DNA of 64,000 nt from Halomonas sp. CH40 (GCA_041875495.1 CP112982.1:2728001-2792000), one strand, 5' to 3'. Positions 51,653 to 60,541 are shown, counted from the stretch's first letter. A program made the numbers and translations. The notes: generated from the sequence alone by a model not told the origin.

Positions 51653-53509
51653 ATGCTCAACCGTTACCCCCTGTGGAAGTATCTTCTGATATTGGTCATT
51701 TTAGTGGCCGGCCTTATTTACTCGCTTCCCAATCTGTTTCCTGAAGATCCCGCCGTACAGATCAGCACTCGCCAAGCTGACAGCTCTCTGAACCAAGACG
51801 ATATCGAACGCATTGAAGCCACACTTACCGACAACGATATCCGCGTCAAATCCACCGAAGCCAGCGGTGATCAGTGGTTAATCCGGCTAACCAACAGCAG
51901 CGATCAGCTAGCCGCCCGCGAGCTGATCAGCGAGCAGCTAGGTGATGACGTCACCGTCGCACTCAACCTGGCAGAAGCCACGCCTAGCTGGCTGCGCGCT
52001 TTTTCAGCGTCGCCCATGACGCTCGGGCTTGACCTGCGCGGTGGCGTCCACTTTCTGCTTGAAGTGGATATAGACGCAGCGGTAACCCAGCGCCTTGAAG
52101 TCAACGCCAGCGCCATGCGTGAGCTGCTGCGCGATGAGCGCATTCGCTACCGGGATACCGAGATTGACGGGCGCACGCTTTCCCTGGCATTTGTTAACGC
52201 CGAAGACCGCGCTCAGGCACGTACCCTGATCAGCCGTGAATTTCCGGAGTTCGAATACACCAGTGAAGGCGATGGGCGCGGCGCTCGCCTGCTCATGACC
52301 ATGAGCGAGCAGGCCGTCACTGAGATTCAGGATTACGCCATCAACCAGAACCTGACCACCCTGCGCAACCGCGTCAATGAACTGGGGGTTGCCGAACCAC
52401 TGGTGCAGCGCCAGGGGCCCAATCAGATTGTGGTCGAATTGCCTGGGGTTCAGGACACCACGGCCGCCAAGCGGATTGTCGGCGCCACCGCCAACCTTGA
52501 GTTCCGCCTTGAGGCGCGCCCAGATACCCCTGACCAGGAAACTGAAGAACATACGTTCCGTAATGATCCGAGCCGCACCGCTACCCTGATGCGCGATGTG
52601 ATCATTACCGGCGACCGGGTATCCAGTGCCAACCACAGCTTTGATGAAAACGGCCGCCCTCAGGTCAACATCGACCTGGATGGCACCGGCGGCACCCTGA
52701 TGAATCGTGCCACGCGCACCAATATCGGGCGCAACATGGCGGTGCTGTTCATTGAACACAAGAGCGAAGAACGCACAGTCACTGACCCGGAGACCGGTGA
52801 AGAAACCACGGTGCGCGACCCTTATGTTGAGCGCGGCCTGATCAGCCTGGCGACCATTCAGAGCGCGCTGGGTAACAGCTTCCGGATTACCGGGCTTGAT
52901 TCTGCCAATGAAGCAGCTGACCTGGCGCTACTGCTGCGTTCAGGGTCATTGGCGGCGCCCATTTACTTCGCCCAGGAGCGCACTATTGGCCCAAGCCTTG
53001 GCCAGGAAAATATCGAGCGTGGGATTCTTTCCGTACAGATCGGCCTGCTGCTGGTGGTGCTGTTCATGCTGGTGCGTTACAAGATGTTTGGCGTGTTTGC
53101 CAACGTGGCACTGGCGCTCAACCTCACCCTGCTGGTGGCCGTCATGTCGATGCTTGGCGCTACTCTGACCCTACCCGGCATTGCCGGCATCGTACTGACA
53201 CTCGGTATGGCCGTGGATGCCAACGTACTGATATTCGAACGTATACGCGAAGAATTGCGTAATGGCTTATCGGTACAGCAGGCGATCAACGCAGGTTATG
53301 AGCGCGCCTTCACCTCTATCGTGGATGCCAATATCACCACCCTGCTGGTGGCTATCATCCTGTTCTCAATCGGCACCGGGCCGGTCAAGGGCTTTGCCGT
53401 GACGCTTTCCATCGGCATCCTGACCTCACTGTTTACTGCGCTGCTGGTCACACGTGCCATGGTGAACCTGACCTACGGCGGCAAACCCGTTAAAAAGCTG
53501 TGGATCTGA
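51653..53509 (+). CDS. secD: Protein translocase subunit SecD
   Basis: A 618-residue RND-type membrane protein that, with SecF, uses the proton or sodium gradient to complete export. It starts MLNRYPLWKYLLI (an in-frame earlier ATG lacks conservation), has the GLDLRGGVHFLLEVD signature near 125, a large periplasmic domain, and the C-terminal six-helix SecD/F block with GMAVDANVLIFERIREEL. Separated from secF by 34 bp. Confidence 0.97.
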   Translation: MLNRYPLWKYLLILVILVAGLIYSLPNLFPEDPAVQISTRQADSSLNQDDIERIEATLTDNDIRVKSTEASGDQWLIRLTNSSDQLAARELISEQLGDDVTVALNLAEATPSWLRAFSASPMTLGLDLRGGVHFLLEVDIDAAVTQRLEVNASAMRELLRDERIRYRDTEIDGRTLSLAFVNAEDRAQARTLISREFPEFEYTSEGDGRGARLLMTMSEQAVTEIQDYAINQNLTTLRNRVNELGVAEPLVQRQGPNQIVVELPGVQDTTAAKRIVGATANLEFRLEARPDTPDQETEEHTFRNDPSRTATLMRDVIITGDRVSSANHSFDENGRPQVNIDLDGTGGTLMNRATRTNIGRNMAVLFIEHKSEERTVTDPETGEETTVRDPYVERGLISLATIQSALGNSFRITGLDSANEAADLALLLRSGSLAAPIYFAQERTIGPSLGQENIERGILSVQIGLLLVVLFMLVRYKMFGVFANVALALNLTLLVAVMSMLGATLTLPGIAGIVLTLGMAVDANVLIFERIREELRNGLSVQQAINAGYERAFTSIVDANITTLLVAIILFSIGTGPVKGFAVTLSIGILTSLFTALLVTRAMVNLTYGGKPVKKLWI

Positions 53510-53543
53510 TCTCAGCGTTTGGCACAGATTTCAAGAGGTGATA

Positions 53544-54467
53544 ATGAAACCCATCACGGATAGGCAGATCGACTTCATGGGACGCCGCAAACTGGCCTTT
53601 ATTGTGTCAGCGGTGATGCTGGTGATCTCGGTCATTGCGACCTTTTCCCTACAGCTCAACCTGGGGCTGGACTTTACTGGCGGCACCCTGGTTGAAGTAC
53701 GTTACGCAAGCGCTCCCTCACTGGACGCCATTCGCCAACTGCTCGAAGAACAGGGTTTTCGCGATGTTGCCGTACAGACCTTTGGTGCTTCCACTGAGGT
53801 GCTGATTCGCCTGCAGCAGGCGTTCGACCCGGACGTGGGCGATCAGGTAGTTAGCTTACTGCGCGACAGCGGCACACAGGTGGATCTTGTACGCGCTGAA
53901 TTTGTCGGCGCCCAGGTGGGCGATCAACTGCGCGACCAGAGCGGCATGGGCATGCTGGTCGCTCTTGGCGTGGTAATGCTCTATGTGGCCTTTCGCTTTC
54001 AATACAAGTTTGCGATTGGCGCACTGATGGCGCTTTTGCATGACGTGATTATTGTTATCGGCATCTTTGCGCTCTTCAACATCGAGTTTGACCTGACCGT
54101 CCTGGCCGCCATCCTGGCAGTGATCGGCTATTCGCTGAACGACACCATTGTTGTCTATGACCGCATTCGTGAAGCCATCCGCACCTCGCAGATCGACGAC
54201 ATGCCGGCCATTTTCAACGAAGCGATCAACGCCACGCTATCGCGTACATTGGCCACGTCAGGCACCACCTTGCTGGTGTTGCTGGCCCTGCTGCTGTTGG
54301 GCGGCGACATGATCGAGAACTTTGCCCTGGCCCTGCTGATTGGCGTGGTGATTGGCACCTTCTCCTCCATCTACATTTCAGGTGCCTTGCTGCTGCCGTT
54401 GAAGCTCAAGCGCGAAGACCTGATCCCTGCGCGCAGGGATGTTGACGAGGAAGATGAACTGCCTTGA
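53544..54467 (+). CDS. secF: Protein translocase subunit SecF
   Basis: A 307-residue six-helix partner of SecD. Signatures: LGLDFTGGTLVEVRY near residue 45, and the helix-4/5 block GYSLNDTIVVYDRIREAIR with the conserved Asp. A GTG six bases upstream of the chosen ATG is also in frame, but AGAGG is better spaced for 53544. A strong terminator follows. Confidence 0.97.
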   Translation: MKPITDRQIDFMGRRKLAFIVSAVMLVISVIATFSLQLNLGLDFTGGTLVEVRYASAPSLDAIRQLLEEQGFRDVAVQTFGASTEVLIRLQQAFDPDVGDQVVSLLRDSGTQVDLVRAEFVGAQVGDQLRDQSGMGMLVALGVVMLYVAFRFQYKFAIGALMALLHDVIIVIGIFALFNIEFDLTVLAAILAVIGYSLNDTIVVYDRIREAIRTSQIDDMPAIFNEAINATLSRTLATSGTTLLVLLALLLLGGDMIENFALALLIGVVIGTFSSIYISGALLLPLKLKREDLIPARRDVDEEDELP

Positions 54468-54522
54468 ATCAGGCCTGACCTGATGCTTGATGGCAAGTAA
54501 AACGAGCCATCAAGCGCCCACA

Positions 54523-54561
54523 AAAAACGCCCTGCGGAGTAAGACTCCACAGGGCGTTTTT
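54523..54561. terminator. Bidirectional terminator between secF and suhB
   Basis: A long stem AAAAACGCCCTG(C)GGAGT with its complement around a 3-base loop, flanked by A and T runs on both sides, so usable in both directions. One position is mismatched on the plus strand and G-U on the minus strand. Confidence 0.88.
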
Positions 54562-54604
54562 CATGGGCAGAAAGCTAACCCGCCAGACGGTTATCAGCAG
54601 CGTT

Positions 54605-55399
54605 TCAGAAGTGTGGCGCTAACTGCTTGATCAGTGCCTTGTAAAGGCGCGGGCCAGCGGCCATCAACAAACCTTCTGCACTGATTGTCGGCTTGCCGTC
54701 CGGGGTACCGATCAGTGCGCCGGTCTCTTTGAGCAGCAGAGTACCCACTTGCATATCCTGTTCTTCAATGCCCAGCACAAAGGCACTATCAACGCGACCG
54801 GTGGCTACTTCACAAATGTCCAGCAAACCACTGCCTGTGGCCACCAGGGTTTCCAATTGCGGCGCCAGCTGCTGGGTAAGCGTCAGGTAGGCGGGTAAAT
54901 GACGCGAGCGCAGCCAGCTTTCCGGCAGGCTCATGGCGCTGCGCGTTCCAGCCACCGCTGTTGGCTTGCTGACCCGCATACGCTTACCGTTGTACTGAGC
55001 CCCCCGGCCACGGCTGGCGATGTATTCGTCATCAGCAAAGGGGGCGAGGATGACCGCATGCTCAGGGCGGTTCTTCACCAGACACACGACTGACAGCGCA
55101 AAACCTTTGCCCGCTACTGCCAGATTGGAATATCCGTGCATGGGCTCGATTTTCCAGACGACATCTGCGCCTTCATCCACGCCTTTCTTATGGTCAGTGT
55201 AACGGCCTACCAGGCCATGCTGCGGGTAACCGCGCTCAAGCTGCTGCACAATAGTGGCTTCAGCCTTGCGTGCGGCTTCCTCAAGCAAACGCTCAAGGTT
55301 GGCTTCATCGTGAGCGTTTTCGATGCGCTCACGGATTCGTAAAAATTGCTCGGCGGCACTACGCGCAGCACGCAGGGTAAACTGAACCATTGGATTCAT
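54605..55399 (-). CDS. suhB: SuhB-type inositol monophosphatase homologue, catalytic residues lost
   Basis: A 264-residue protein aligning end to end with SuhB: MNPMVQFTLRAARSA start, GYPQHG, GAQYNGKRMRVS, and EVATGRVDSAF near 202. The phosphatase metal site is replaced: the GEE motif is GRY (65-67), DPxDGT is EPMHGY (85-90), the Asp of the first-domain VTxVD motif is missing, and the WDxAA block reads QDMQV. It is therefore predicted to be inactive as an inositol phosphatase. E. coli SuhB also acts with the Nus factors in rRNA antitermination independently of phosphatase activity; that may be its only role here. Locus is the usual secF-suhB-trmJ one. Confidence 0.85.
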   Translation of the reverse strand: MNPMVQFTLRAARSAAEQFLRIRERIENAHDEANLERLLEEAARKAEATIVQQLERGYPQHGLVGRYTDHKKGVDEGADVVWKIEPMHGYSNLAVAGKGFALSVVCLVKNRPEHAVILAPFADDEYIASRGRGAQYNGKRMRVSKPTAVAGTRSAMSLPESWLRSRHLPAYLTLTQQLAPQLETLVATGSGLLDICEVATGRVDSAFVLGIEEQDMQVGTLLLKETGALIGTPDGKPTISAEGLLMAAGPRLYKALIKQLAPHF

Positions 55400-55701
55400 G
55401 AGAGGGCCTTTATGCGAACTTCCGGCCTGCCCTTGAAAAGGGTTTTCAAGAGCGGCGCTAAAGAACAGAAATGTTAAAGAACGAATATCGTCAACGGCAC
55501 ACTACGCTGCCGTCGTGGGAGCGCATTCTAACAGAGCCCCCACCGGCTCGCCACGACCTTATGAATAACGCTGAACAACCCTCTTTTAAGCCCCTCCACA
55601 AACACCTCCACATAAGTCGAAGGGGCAAATGATTCTTAGAATGTTAATATCATTTAACCTTCGGCGTCAGACTGAAGGAATAAATCATTCAAGGGATCCC
55701 A
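55400..55701. other. Intergenic region, 302 bp, divergent between suhB and an OM-protein gene
   Basis: It must carry both promoters, but I see no clear -35/-10 pair. The right half is AT-rich (around 55630-55655, TTCTTAGAATGTTAATATCATTT) and contains a loose inverted repeat of GCCCCT and AGGGGC about 30 bases apart. AAGGGAT lies before the ATG at 55702. No small ORF with coding character. Confidence 0.5.
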
Positions 55702-56373
55702 ATGAAAAAATCAATTGCCTTCATGGCACTTGGCGGCCTGCTGGTAGCAGGCTCGGCACAGGCATTCGAAAGCACACTGACTATCGGCGCGATGGCTGGC
55801 ACAACAGGCATCGGGCCAGAAGCATCATGGCGTTTCCACGAGCGCTTCTCAGTCTCCGCCAACTACACCGACGGGCTGGATTACAGCGGTGATTACGAAA
55901 CGGACGACGTCAACTATAGCGGTGATATCGGTCTTCAGGCAGGCATACTCAAGTTTGACTACTTCCCCTTTGCAGGCCGCTTTTACCTGACAGCGGGCGC
56001 CGCACTGCCGGATATGACGGCAGATGTAAACGGCACTTCCAACCTCTCGGGCGGCGAGTTCGAGTTCAATGGCAACCTCTACAATCAGGAAGACATTGGC
56101 TCACTCAATGGCTCCCTGGTCGTTGCCGACAGCGTTCAGCCTTATGTGGGGATTGGCTGGCGTTCGTCGCATCGTTCAGGCTTTGGGGTTTTCTCCGAGC
56201 TTGGCGTGATGACCACGGATGTTGATGTCAGCCTGAGCACTGCCAATGGCCTTGAGCAATCAAACGCTCAGTTGGCCTCGGATCTGCGCGAAGAAGAGCG
56301 CAAACTCCAGGAAGATGCCGATGAGCTGTCCGTCTTCCCGGTGGTGACTCTCGGGGTCAGCTACACCTTCTAA
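55702..56373 (+). CDS. Small outer-membrane beta-barrel protein, function unknown
   Basis: A 223-residue exported protein with a signal peptide (MKKSIAFMALGGLLVAGSAQA, cleavage near 21). Alternating strands ending in aromatic residues and a C-terminal VSYTF with terminal Phe show an outer-membrane barrel of eight or so strands. The last loop contains a highly charged helix (about 190-208, many Glu/Asp/Arg/Lys) just before the final strand VVTLGVSYTF. Related Gram-negative proteins are annotated only as porin-like or hypothetical. It is monocistronic, with a hairpin after the stop. Confidence 0.75.
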   Translation: MKKSIAFMALGGLLVAGSAQAFESTLTIGAMAGTTGIGPEASWRFHERFSVSANYTDGLDYSGDYETDDVNYSGDIGLQAGILKFDYFPFAGRFYLTAGAALPDMTADVNGTSNLSGGEFEFNGNLYNQEDIGSLNGSLVVADSVQPYVGIGWRSSHRSGFGVFSELGVMTTDVDVSLSTANGLEQSNAQLASDLREEERKLQEDADELSVFPVVTLGVSYTF

Positions 56374-56385
56374 CCCTGCATCAGG

Positions 56386-56418
56386 CAATACGGCCAGGCA
56401 CGCTGCCTCGCCGTATTG
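56386..56418 (+). terminator. Hairpin terminator-like structure after the OM protein gene
   Basis: A 15-base arm CAATACGGCCAGGCA and its complement, with one internal mismatch and a 3-base loop, lies 13 bp after the stop. The following sequence (TCATTTG) is only weakly T-rich. Confidence 0.55.
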
Positions 56419-56578
56419 TCATTTGAATTCCTCCCCCTTACCTTGTCTCACCGCATCCATGCTAGACTTTTGCGCTTTATAGCAGTGCGTGTGGCGGCGC
56501 TATACATGATGCGCTTATGTAGAGTTTCGCTTGCCGCGTGCTCGCTTTCCGTCACCTGCTCCTAACGCGGATCCTATT

Positions 56579-57358
56579 ATGCTTGATCGTCTGCGCATTG
56601 TTCTGATTGGTACCAGCCACCCTGGCAATATCGGCGCCGTTGCCCGCGCCATGCACAATATGGGGCTAAGCGACCTTGCCCTTGTCGCCCCACGCTGCGA
56701 GGTGATTCATCAGGAGAGTATTTCACGCGCCTCTGGCGCGGATCACCTGCTGCATAATGCTCGTATTCACGCAGATCTCGAAGGCGCCGTGGCCGACTGC
56801 ACCTTCACCGTGGGTGCCAGTGCCCGCTCGCGCACCCTGCCCTGGCCGATGGTATCTCCACGGGAGCTGGCGGAACGCCTGCCCTCAGAGTGCCAGCCGT
56901 CTGGTTCGCGGGTGGCATTGGTGTTCGGGCGCGAAGATAGCGGCCTGACCAACGCCGAGCTACAGCGCTGCAATGCCCATGTGCACATCCCCACCAACGC
57001 TGATTTCAGCTCACTCAACCTTGCCGCTGCCGTGCAGGTGGTGGCCTACGAATGCCGCCTAGCCTGGCTGGCAACACAAACCCAAGCGCCTGAGCTGTCG
57101 TCTGACGAGCACGATGACACCCTGGCCACTCACGCTGATCTGGAACGCTATTTTGAGCACCTGGAGCGCACCCTGATTGCCATCGAGTTTCATGATCCGG
57201 CAAAACCACGCCAGCTGATGGCACGTTTACGCAGGCTTTACCTACGCGCCCGTCCGGAACAGATAGAGCTGAATATCCTGCGTGGCATATTGACCGCCAC
57301 CGAAAAGCAGGCAGCCAGGACAAAGGCTACCCCTGACAACCCATCGACACACGAATGA
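56579..57358 (+). CDS. trmJ: tRNA (cytidine/uridine-2'-O) methyltransferase TrmJ
   Basis: A 259-residue SPOUT-class methyltransferase modifying position 32 of tRNA. Signatures: RIVLIGTSHPGNIGAVARAMHNMGL, VFGREDSGLTNAEL and the SAM/knot region IPTNADFSSLNLAAAVQVV. The start at 56579 follows the family; a 16-residue extension upstream is not conserved. It keeps the secDF-suhB-trmJ-cysE-isc order of Pseudomonas, apart from the inserted OM-protein gene. Confidence 0.94.
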   Translation: MLDRLRIVLIGTSHPGNIGAVARAMHNMGLSDLALVAPRCEVIHQESISRASGADHLLHNARIHADLEGAVADCTFTVGASARSRTLPWPMVSPRELAERLPSECQPSGSRVALVFGREDSGLTNAELQRCNAHVHIPTNADFSSLNLAAAVQVVAYECRLAWLATQTQAPELSSDEHDDTLATHADLERYFEHLERTLIAIEFHDPAKPRQLMARLRRLYLRARPEQIELNILRGILTATEKQAARTKATPDNPSTHE

Positions 57359-57490
57359 GCTGGCTTGAATAGCAGCGCCACTGCCCTCAACATTAACGTT
57401 CAAGTTTTTTAAAAACCCTTTTAACGACTGACATCGCGCTGTTTGCTCTGGCCGATGACATGTGTCGATAAACCACGATAGGACTACCGC

Positions 57491-58393
57491 ATGTTTGAAC
57501 GCCTGCGTGAAGATATCAACAGTGTGTTTGACCGCGACCCGGCGGCGCGTAATTTCATGGAGGTGCTTACCAACTATCCGGGTCTGCACGCTCTGTTATT
57601 GCATCGGTTGAACCATTGGCTGTGGAAAAAGAATGCCAAATGGCTGGCGCGGACACTTTCGACTTTTTCCCGCTGGCTGACAGGGGTCGAGATTCACCCT
57701 GGCGCCACCATAGGGCGGCGATTTTTTATTGACCATGGCATGGGCGTGGTGATTGGCGAAACAGCGATCATTGGCAATGACGTCACGCTTTACCACGGTG
57801 TGACCCTGGGCGGCACCAGCTGGAATAAAGGCAAACGCCACCCTACCCTTGAAAACGGCGTGATCGTTGGCGCTGGCGCCAAGATTCTCGGCCCTTTCAC
57901 CGTCAGGGAAGGCGCCAAGATTGGCTCCAACGCCGTGGTCACCAAGGAAGTACCGGCCGGCGCAACCGTGGTCGGGATTCCCGGCAAGATCGTCAAGCGC
58001 GCTGACCCGGATGTCGAGGAAGAACTTGATATTGATCCTGCGCGCCGGGAAGCCATCCACAAGAAATTCGGCTTTGACGCCTACGGGGTCAGCCAGGATA
58101 TGCCAGACCCGGTAGCACGCTCCATGCAGGCCATGCTTGACCATATGCATGCGGTGGATGAGCGGATCGAGCGGATGTGCTCAACGCTTTCCAAGCTGGA
58201 CGCCAGCTACCGGGGTAGCCAGCTGCCGGAACTGCGCGATGAAGACTTTGCTGACATTCTTGACGAAGCCGATAATGGCTGCCCGCCGCTGTCAGCCCAA
58301 GGCAAGGCGACGCGTCACTCAAGCGGCGCTGACGCTCATGCAGCAGCAGACAAAGATACTGACACCGACACCACGCCCTCAAGTAAAGGTTGA
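57491..58393 (+). CDS. cysE: Serine O-acetyltransferase
   Basis: A 300-residue left-handed beta-helix enzyme that makes O-acetylserine for cysteine synthesis. The hexapeptide core runs from [26 protein letters not shown] to [12 protein letters not shown], with the catalytic Asp/His pair (DHGMG) and HGVTLGG. About 50 residues follow the core; the last ~30 are His/Asp/Thr-rich ([15 protein letters not shown]), longer than in Pseudomonas (about 258 total). It supplies the cysteine used by the iscS product encoded 550 bp downstream. Confidence 0.95.
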   Translation: MFERLREDINSVFDRDPAARNFMEVLTNYPGLHALLLHRLNHWLWKKNAKWLARTLSTFSRWLTGVEIHPGATIGRRFFIDHGMGVVIGETAIIGNDVTLYHGVTLGGTSWNKGKRHPTLENGVIVGAGAKILGPFTVREGAKIGSNAVVTKEVPAGATVVGIPGKIVKRADPDVEEELDIDPARREAIHKKFGFDAYGVSQDMPDPVARSMQAMLDHMHAVDERIERMCSTLSKLDASYRGSQLPELRDEDFADILDEADNGCPPLSAQGKATRHSSGADAHAAADKDTDTDTTPSSKG

Positions 58394-58448
58394 CCAAAGC
58401 AGTCGGGCTTTCCCATAATGGCACATCAATGTTATCCAAGGTGTCGCC

Positions 58449-58916
58449 ATGCGATTAACGACCAAAGGCCGCTATGCGGTGACCGCCATGCTCGACCTGG
58501 CGATCAACGCGGGCATCAGCCCCACCAGCCTGGGTGATATTTCGCAACGCCAGGGAATTTCCCTGTCATATCTTGAGCAACTGTTTGCCCGCTTAAGACG
58601 CGCAGGCCTGGTTAAAAGCGTTCGCGGCCCCGGAGGCGGTTATCTGCTGGCACTACCGGCCAGCGAGATTACCGTTTCCCGGGTGATTGACGCGGTCAAC
58701 GAAACCGTTGATGCCACCCGCTGTCACGGACTTTCCGATTGCCAGCAGGGCGACACCTGCCTGACCCATCATCTGTGGTGTGAACTATCCGGCCAGATTC
58801 GCCAGTTTCTAGACGACGTCACGCTGGAACAACTGCTACAGCGCAACGACGTCCAACAGGTGGCGTCCCGCCAGCAGGCGCGACTGGATGCCGGTATTTT
58901 TGCCTCAACGCCATAA
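58449..58916 (+). CDS. iscR: Rrf2-family iron-sulfur regulator IscR
   Basis: A 155-residue winged-helix repressor that senses cellular Fe-S status with a [2Fe-2S] cluster. The N-terminal [18 protein letters not shown] and GPGGGYLLA are diagnostic; the three cluster Cys residues and the His ligand lie in [18 protein letters not shown]. It heads the reduced isc unit; with ligands intact it should still respond to Fe-S demand, even though the IscU scaffold gene is absent here. Confidence 0.96.
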   Translation: MRLTTKGRYAVTAMLDLAINAGISPTSLGDISQRQGISLSYLEQLFARLRRAGLVKSVRGPGGGYLLALPASEITVSRVIDAVNETVDATRCHGLSDCQQGDTCLTHHLWCELSGQIRQFLDDVTLEQLLQRNDVQQVASRQQARLDAGIFASTP

Positions 58917-58944
58917 TCACAGCGTATTTATCACAGAGTGCTTC

Positions 58945-60102
58945 ATGTCTTCCACGCCTACCCGCCCCATTTACCTTGATTACGCGGCCACTACCCCAGT
59001 GGATGAACGCGTGGCGACAGTAATGCAACGCTATCTGACCGTTGATCAGCTTTTTGCCAACCCGGCCTCACGCAGCCATATGTCTGGCTGGCAGGCGGAA
59101 CAGGCGGTGGAACATGCGCGGCGCCAAGTGGCAGATACCATCAACGCCGACCCAAGAGAAATCGTCTGGACCAGCGGCGCGACCGAAGCCGACAACCTGG
59201 CGCTTACCGGCTTCATGCGGGCCAATCGGGCCCGTGGCCGCCATCTGATAACGTCAATTATCGAACACAAGGCCGTGGTGGATACCGCCAAGGCGCTGGA
59301 GTCCGAAGGCGTAGAAGTGACCTGGCTCAAACCAGGCAATGATGGCTGCATAACGCCTACGCAATTGCGTGAGGTCATGCGCGATGATACCGCTCTGGTT
59401 TCCTTGATGGCGGTCAATAACGAGCTTGGCAGCATCAACGATATCAAGTCGCTGGCTGAGGTTGCCCATCAGTTTGGTGCCGCCTTCCATACCGATGCGG
59501 CTCAGGCCGTTGGCCGCATTGAACTGGACGTCGTTGCCCAGTCGGTGGATCTGATGTCGCTTTCCGGCCATAAGGCCTATGGCCCTAAAGGCGTGGGCGC
59601 CTTGTATGTCAAGCGTGACCCCTCGTTGCGTATTGAAGCCTTGATTCACGGTGGTGGGCATGAACGCGGCATGCGCTCCGGCACCTTGCCCACTCACCAG
59701 ATTGCCGCCATGGGGGAAGCCTTTGCCCTGGCGCAGCAGCACAGTGAAGAAGAGCAGTTGCGCATCACCCGTCTCAGGCAGGATTTTCTCAATGGCCTGC
59801 AGCAGATGGGCGGTGTCTTTCTTAATTCACCCGCTGACAATGCGGTACCCAACATTATCAACGTCGCGTTTGACGGCGTTGAGGCAGAACCCTTGTTGAT
59901 GGCGCTGCGTGATATCGCCGTATCCACCGGCTCTGCCTGCAACTCAGCCAGCGTGGATCCTTCCTATGTGCTTCTGGGCGTAGGTATTCCGCGTCGGCTG
60001 GCATTGGCATCCCTGCGTTTCAGCCTCGGGCGTTACACCACCCAGGACGACATTGAGCATACCTTGCGCTTACTGGCTCACGCCGTCGACGGCTTACGCT
60101 AA
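58945..60102 (+). CDS. iscS: IscS-type cysteine desulfurase lacking the C-terminal IscU-binding tail
   Basis: A 385-residue PLP enzyme that takes sulfur from cysteine. It keeps MSSTPTRPIYLDYAATTPVD, the PLP Lys in SLSGHKAYGPKGVG, GGGHERGMRSGTLP and the catalytic-Cys loop STGSACNSASV. The protein stops right after the SLRFSLGRYTTQDDIEHTLRLL helix; E. coli IscS (404) continues for about 20 residues, which form the main IscU contact. Start at 58945 (ATG) is where the family begins. It is followed after 20 bp by iscA, with iscU missing. Confidence 0.94.
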   Translation: MSSTPTRPIYLDYAATTPVDERVATVMQRYLTVDQLFANPASRSHMSGWQAEQAVEHARRQVADTINADPREIVWTSGATEADNLALTGFMRANRARGRHLITSIIEHKAVVDTAKALESEGVEVTWLKPGNDGCITPTQLREVMRDDTALVSLMAVNNELGSINDIKSLAEVAHQFGAAFHTDAAQAVGRIELDVVAQSVDLMSLSGHKAYGPKGVGALYVKRDPSLRIEALIHGGGHERGMRSGTLPTHQIAAMGEAFALAQQHSEEEQLRITRLRQDFLNGLQQMGGVFLNSPADNAVPNIINVAFDGVEAEPLLMALRDIAVSTGSACNSASVDPSYVLLGVGIPRRLALASLRFSLGRYTTQDDIEHTLRLLAHAVDGLR

Positions 60103-60122
60103 TATTTTCAGGAGAGACCCTC

Positions 60123-60449
60123 ATGGCATCATTAACCATCACACCCGCCGCTGCCAAACAGATCCACCACGTTCTTGACGAGCGCGGCAAAGGGCTGGGG
60201 CTGAAGGTTTCAGTCAAGCCCAGCGGTTGCTCCGGCTTCAGCTATGTCCTCGATTTTGCAGATGAAGCTGACGCTGCAGATATCAGTTTCGAAGCCCACG
60301 GCGCCAAGGTATTTGTCGACCGTGAAGCGCTGGAGATGCTTGACGGCAGTGAGGTCGACTTCGTCAACGAAGGGCTCAACCGCTATTTCCGCTTCAATAA
60401 CCCGAATATCAAGGATGAATGCGGCTGTGGCGAAAGCTTTACGGTTTAA
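60123..60449 (+). CDS. iscA: A-type Fe-S carrier IscA
   Basis: A 108-residue carrier that delivers iron or Fe-S clusters. The three Cys ligands are present: SGCSGFSYVLDF near residue 38 and DECGCGESF near 102. It aligns throughout with E. coli IscA (107). It is the last gene of the reduced iscR-iscS-iscA group; hscB, hscA and fdx, which normally follow, are absent, and the next gene is ndk. Confidence 0.94.
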   Translation: MASLTITPAAAKQIHHVLDERGKGLGLKVSVKPSGCSGFSYVLDFADEADAADISFEAHGAKVFVDREALEMLDGSEVDFVNEGLNRYFRFNNPNIKDECGCGESFTV

Positions 60450-60495
60450 AAGCGCCAGCGTCAAGACGCCCGTATTCATTACCGGCGGGAAACGC

Positions 60496-60501
60496 TATAA
60501 T
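60496..60501 (+). promoter_or_regulatory. ndk: Perfect -10 element upstream of ndk
   Basis: TATAAT at 60496-60501, about 102 bp before the ndk ATG; the -35 is not distinct. A transcript from it would begin near the 5' arm of the hairpin at 60510. Confidence 0.45.
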
Positions 60502-60509
60502 CGCCCCGC

Positions 60510-60541
60510 GCAGTTCGGGATTCCCGGCTGCTGACTTTTTT
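60510..60541 (+). terminator. Terminator after isc genes / leader hairpin of ndk
   Basis: GCAG..CGGG pairs imperfectly with CCCG..CTGC and is followed by TGAC and TTTTTT. It can end the isc transcript, and because a -10 element lies just upstream it may also sit at the very start of the ndk leader. A second, perfect 9-bp hairpin (60547-60570, GCCGCTCTG arm) follows before the ndk ribosome-binding site. Confidence 0.6.

Noticed and set aside
52004..52759. 251-residue open frame on the minus strand
   Set aside because: Entirely antisense to secD, whose frame is conserved throughout; no ribosome-binding site or family similarity.
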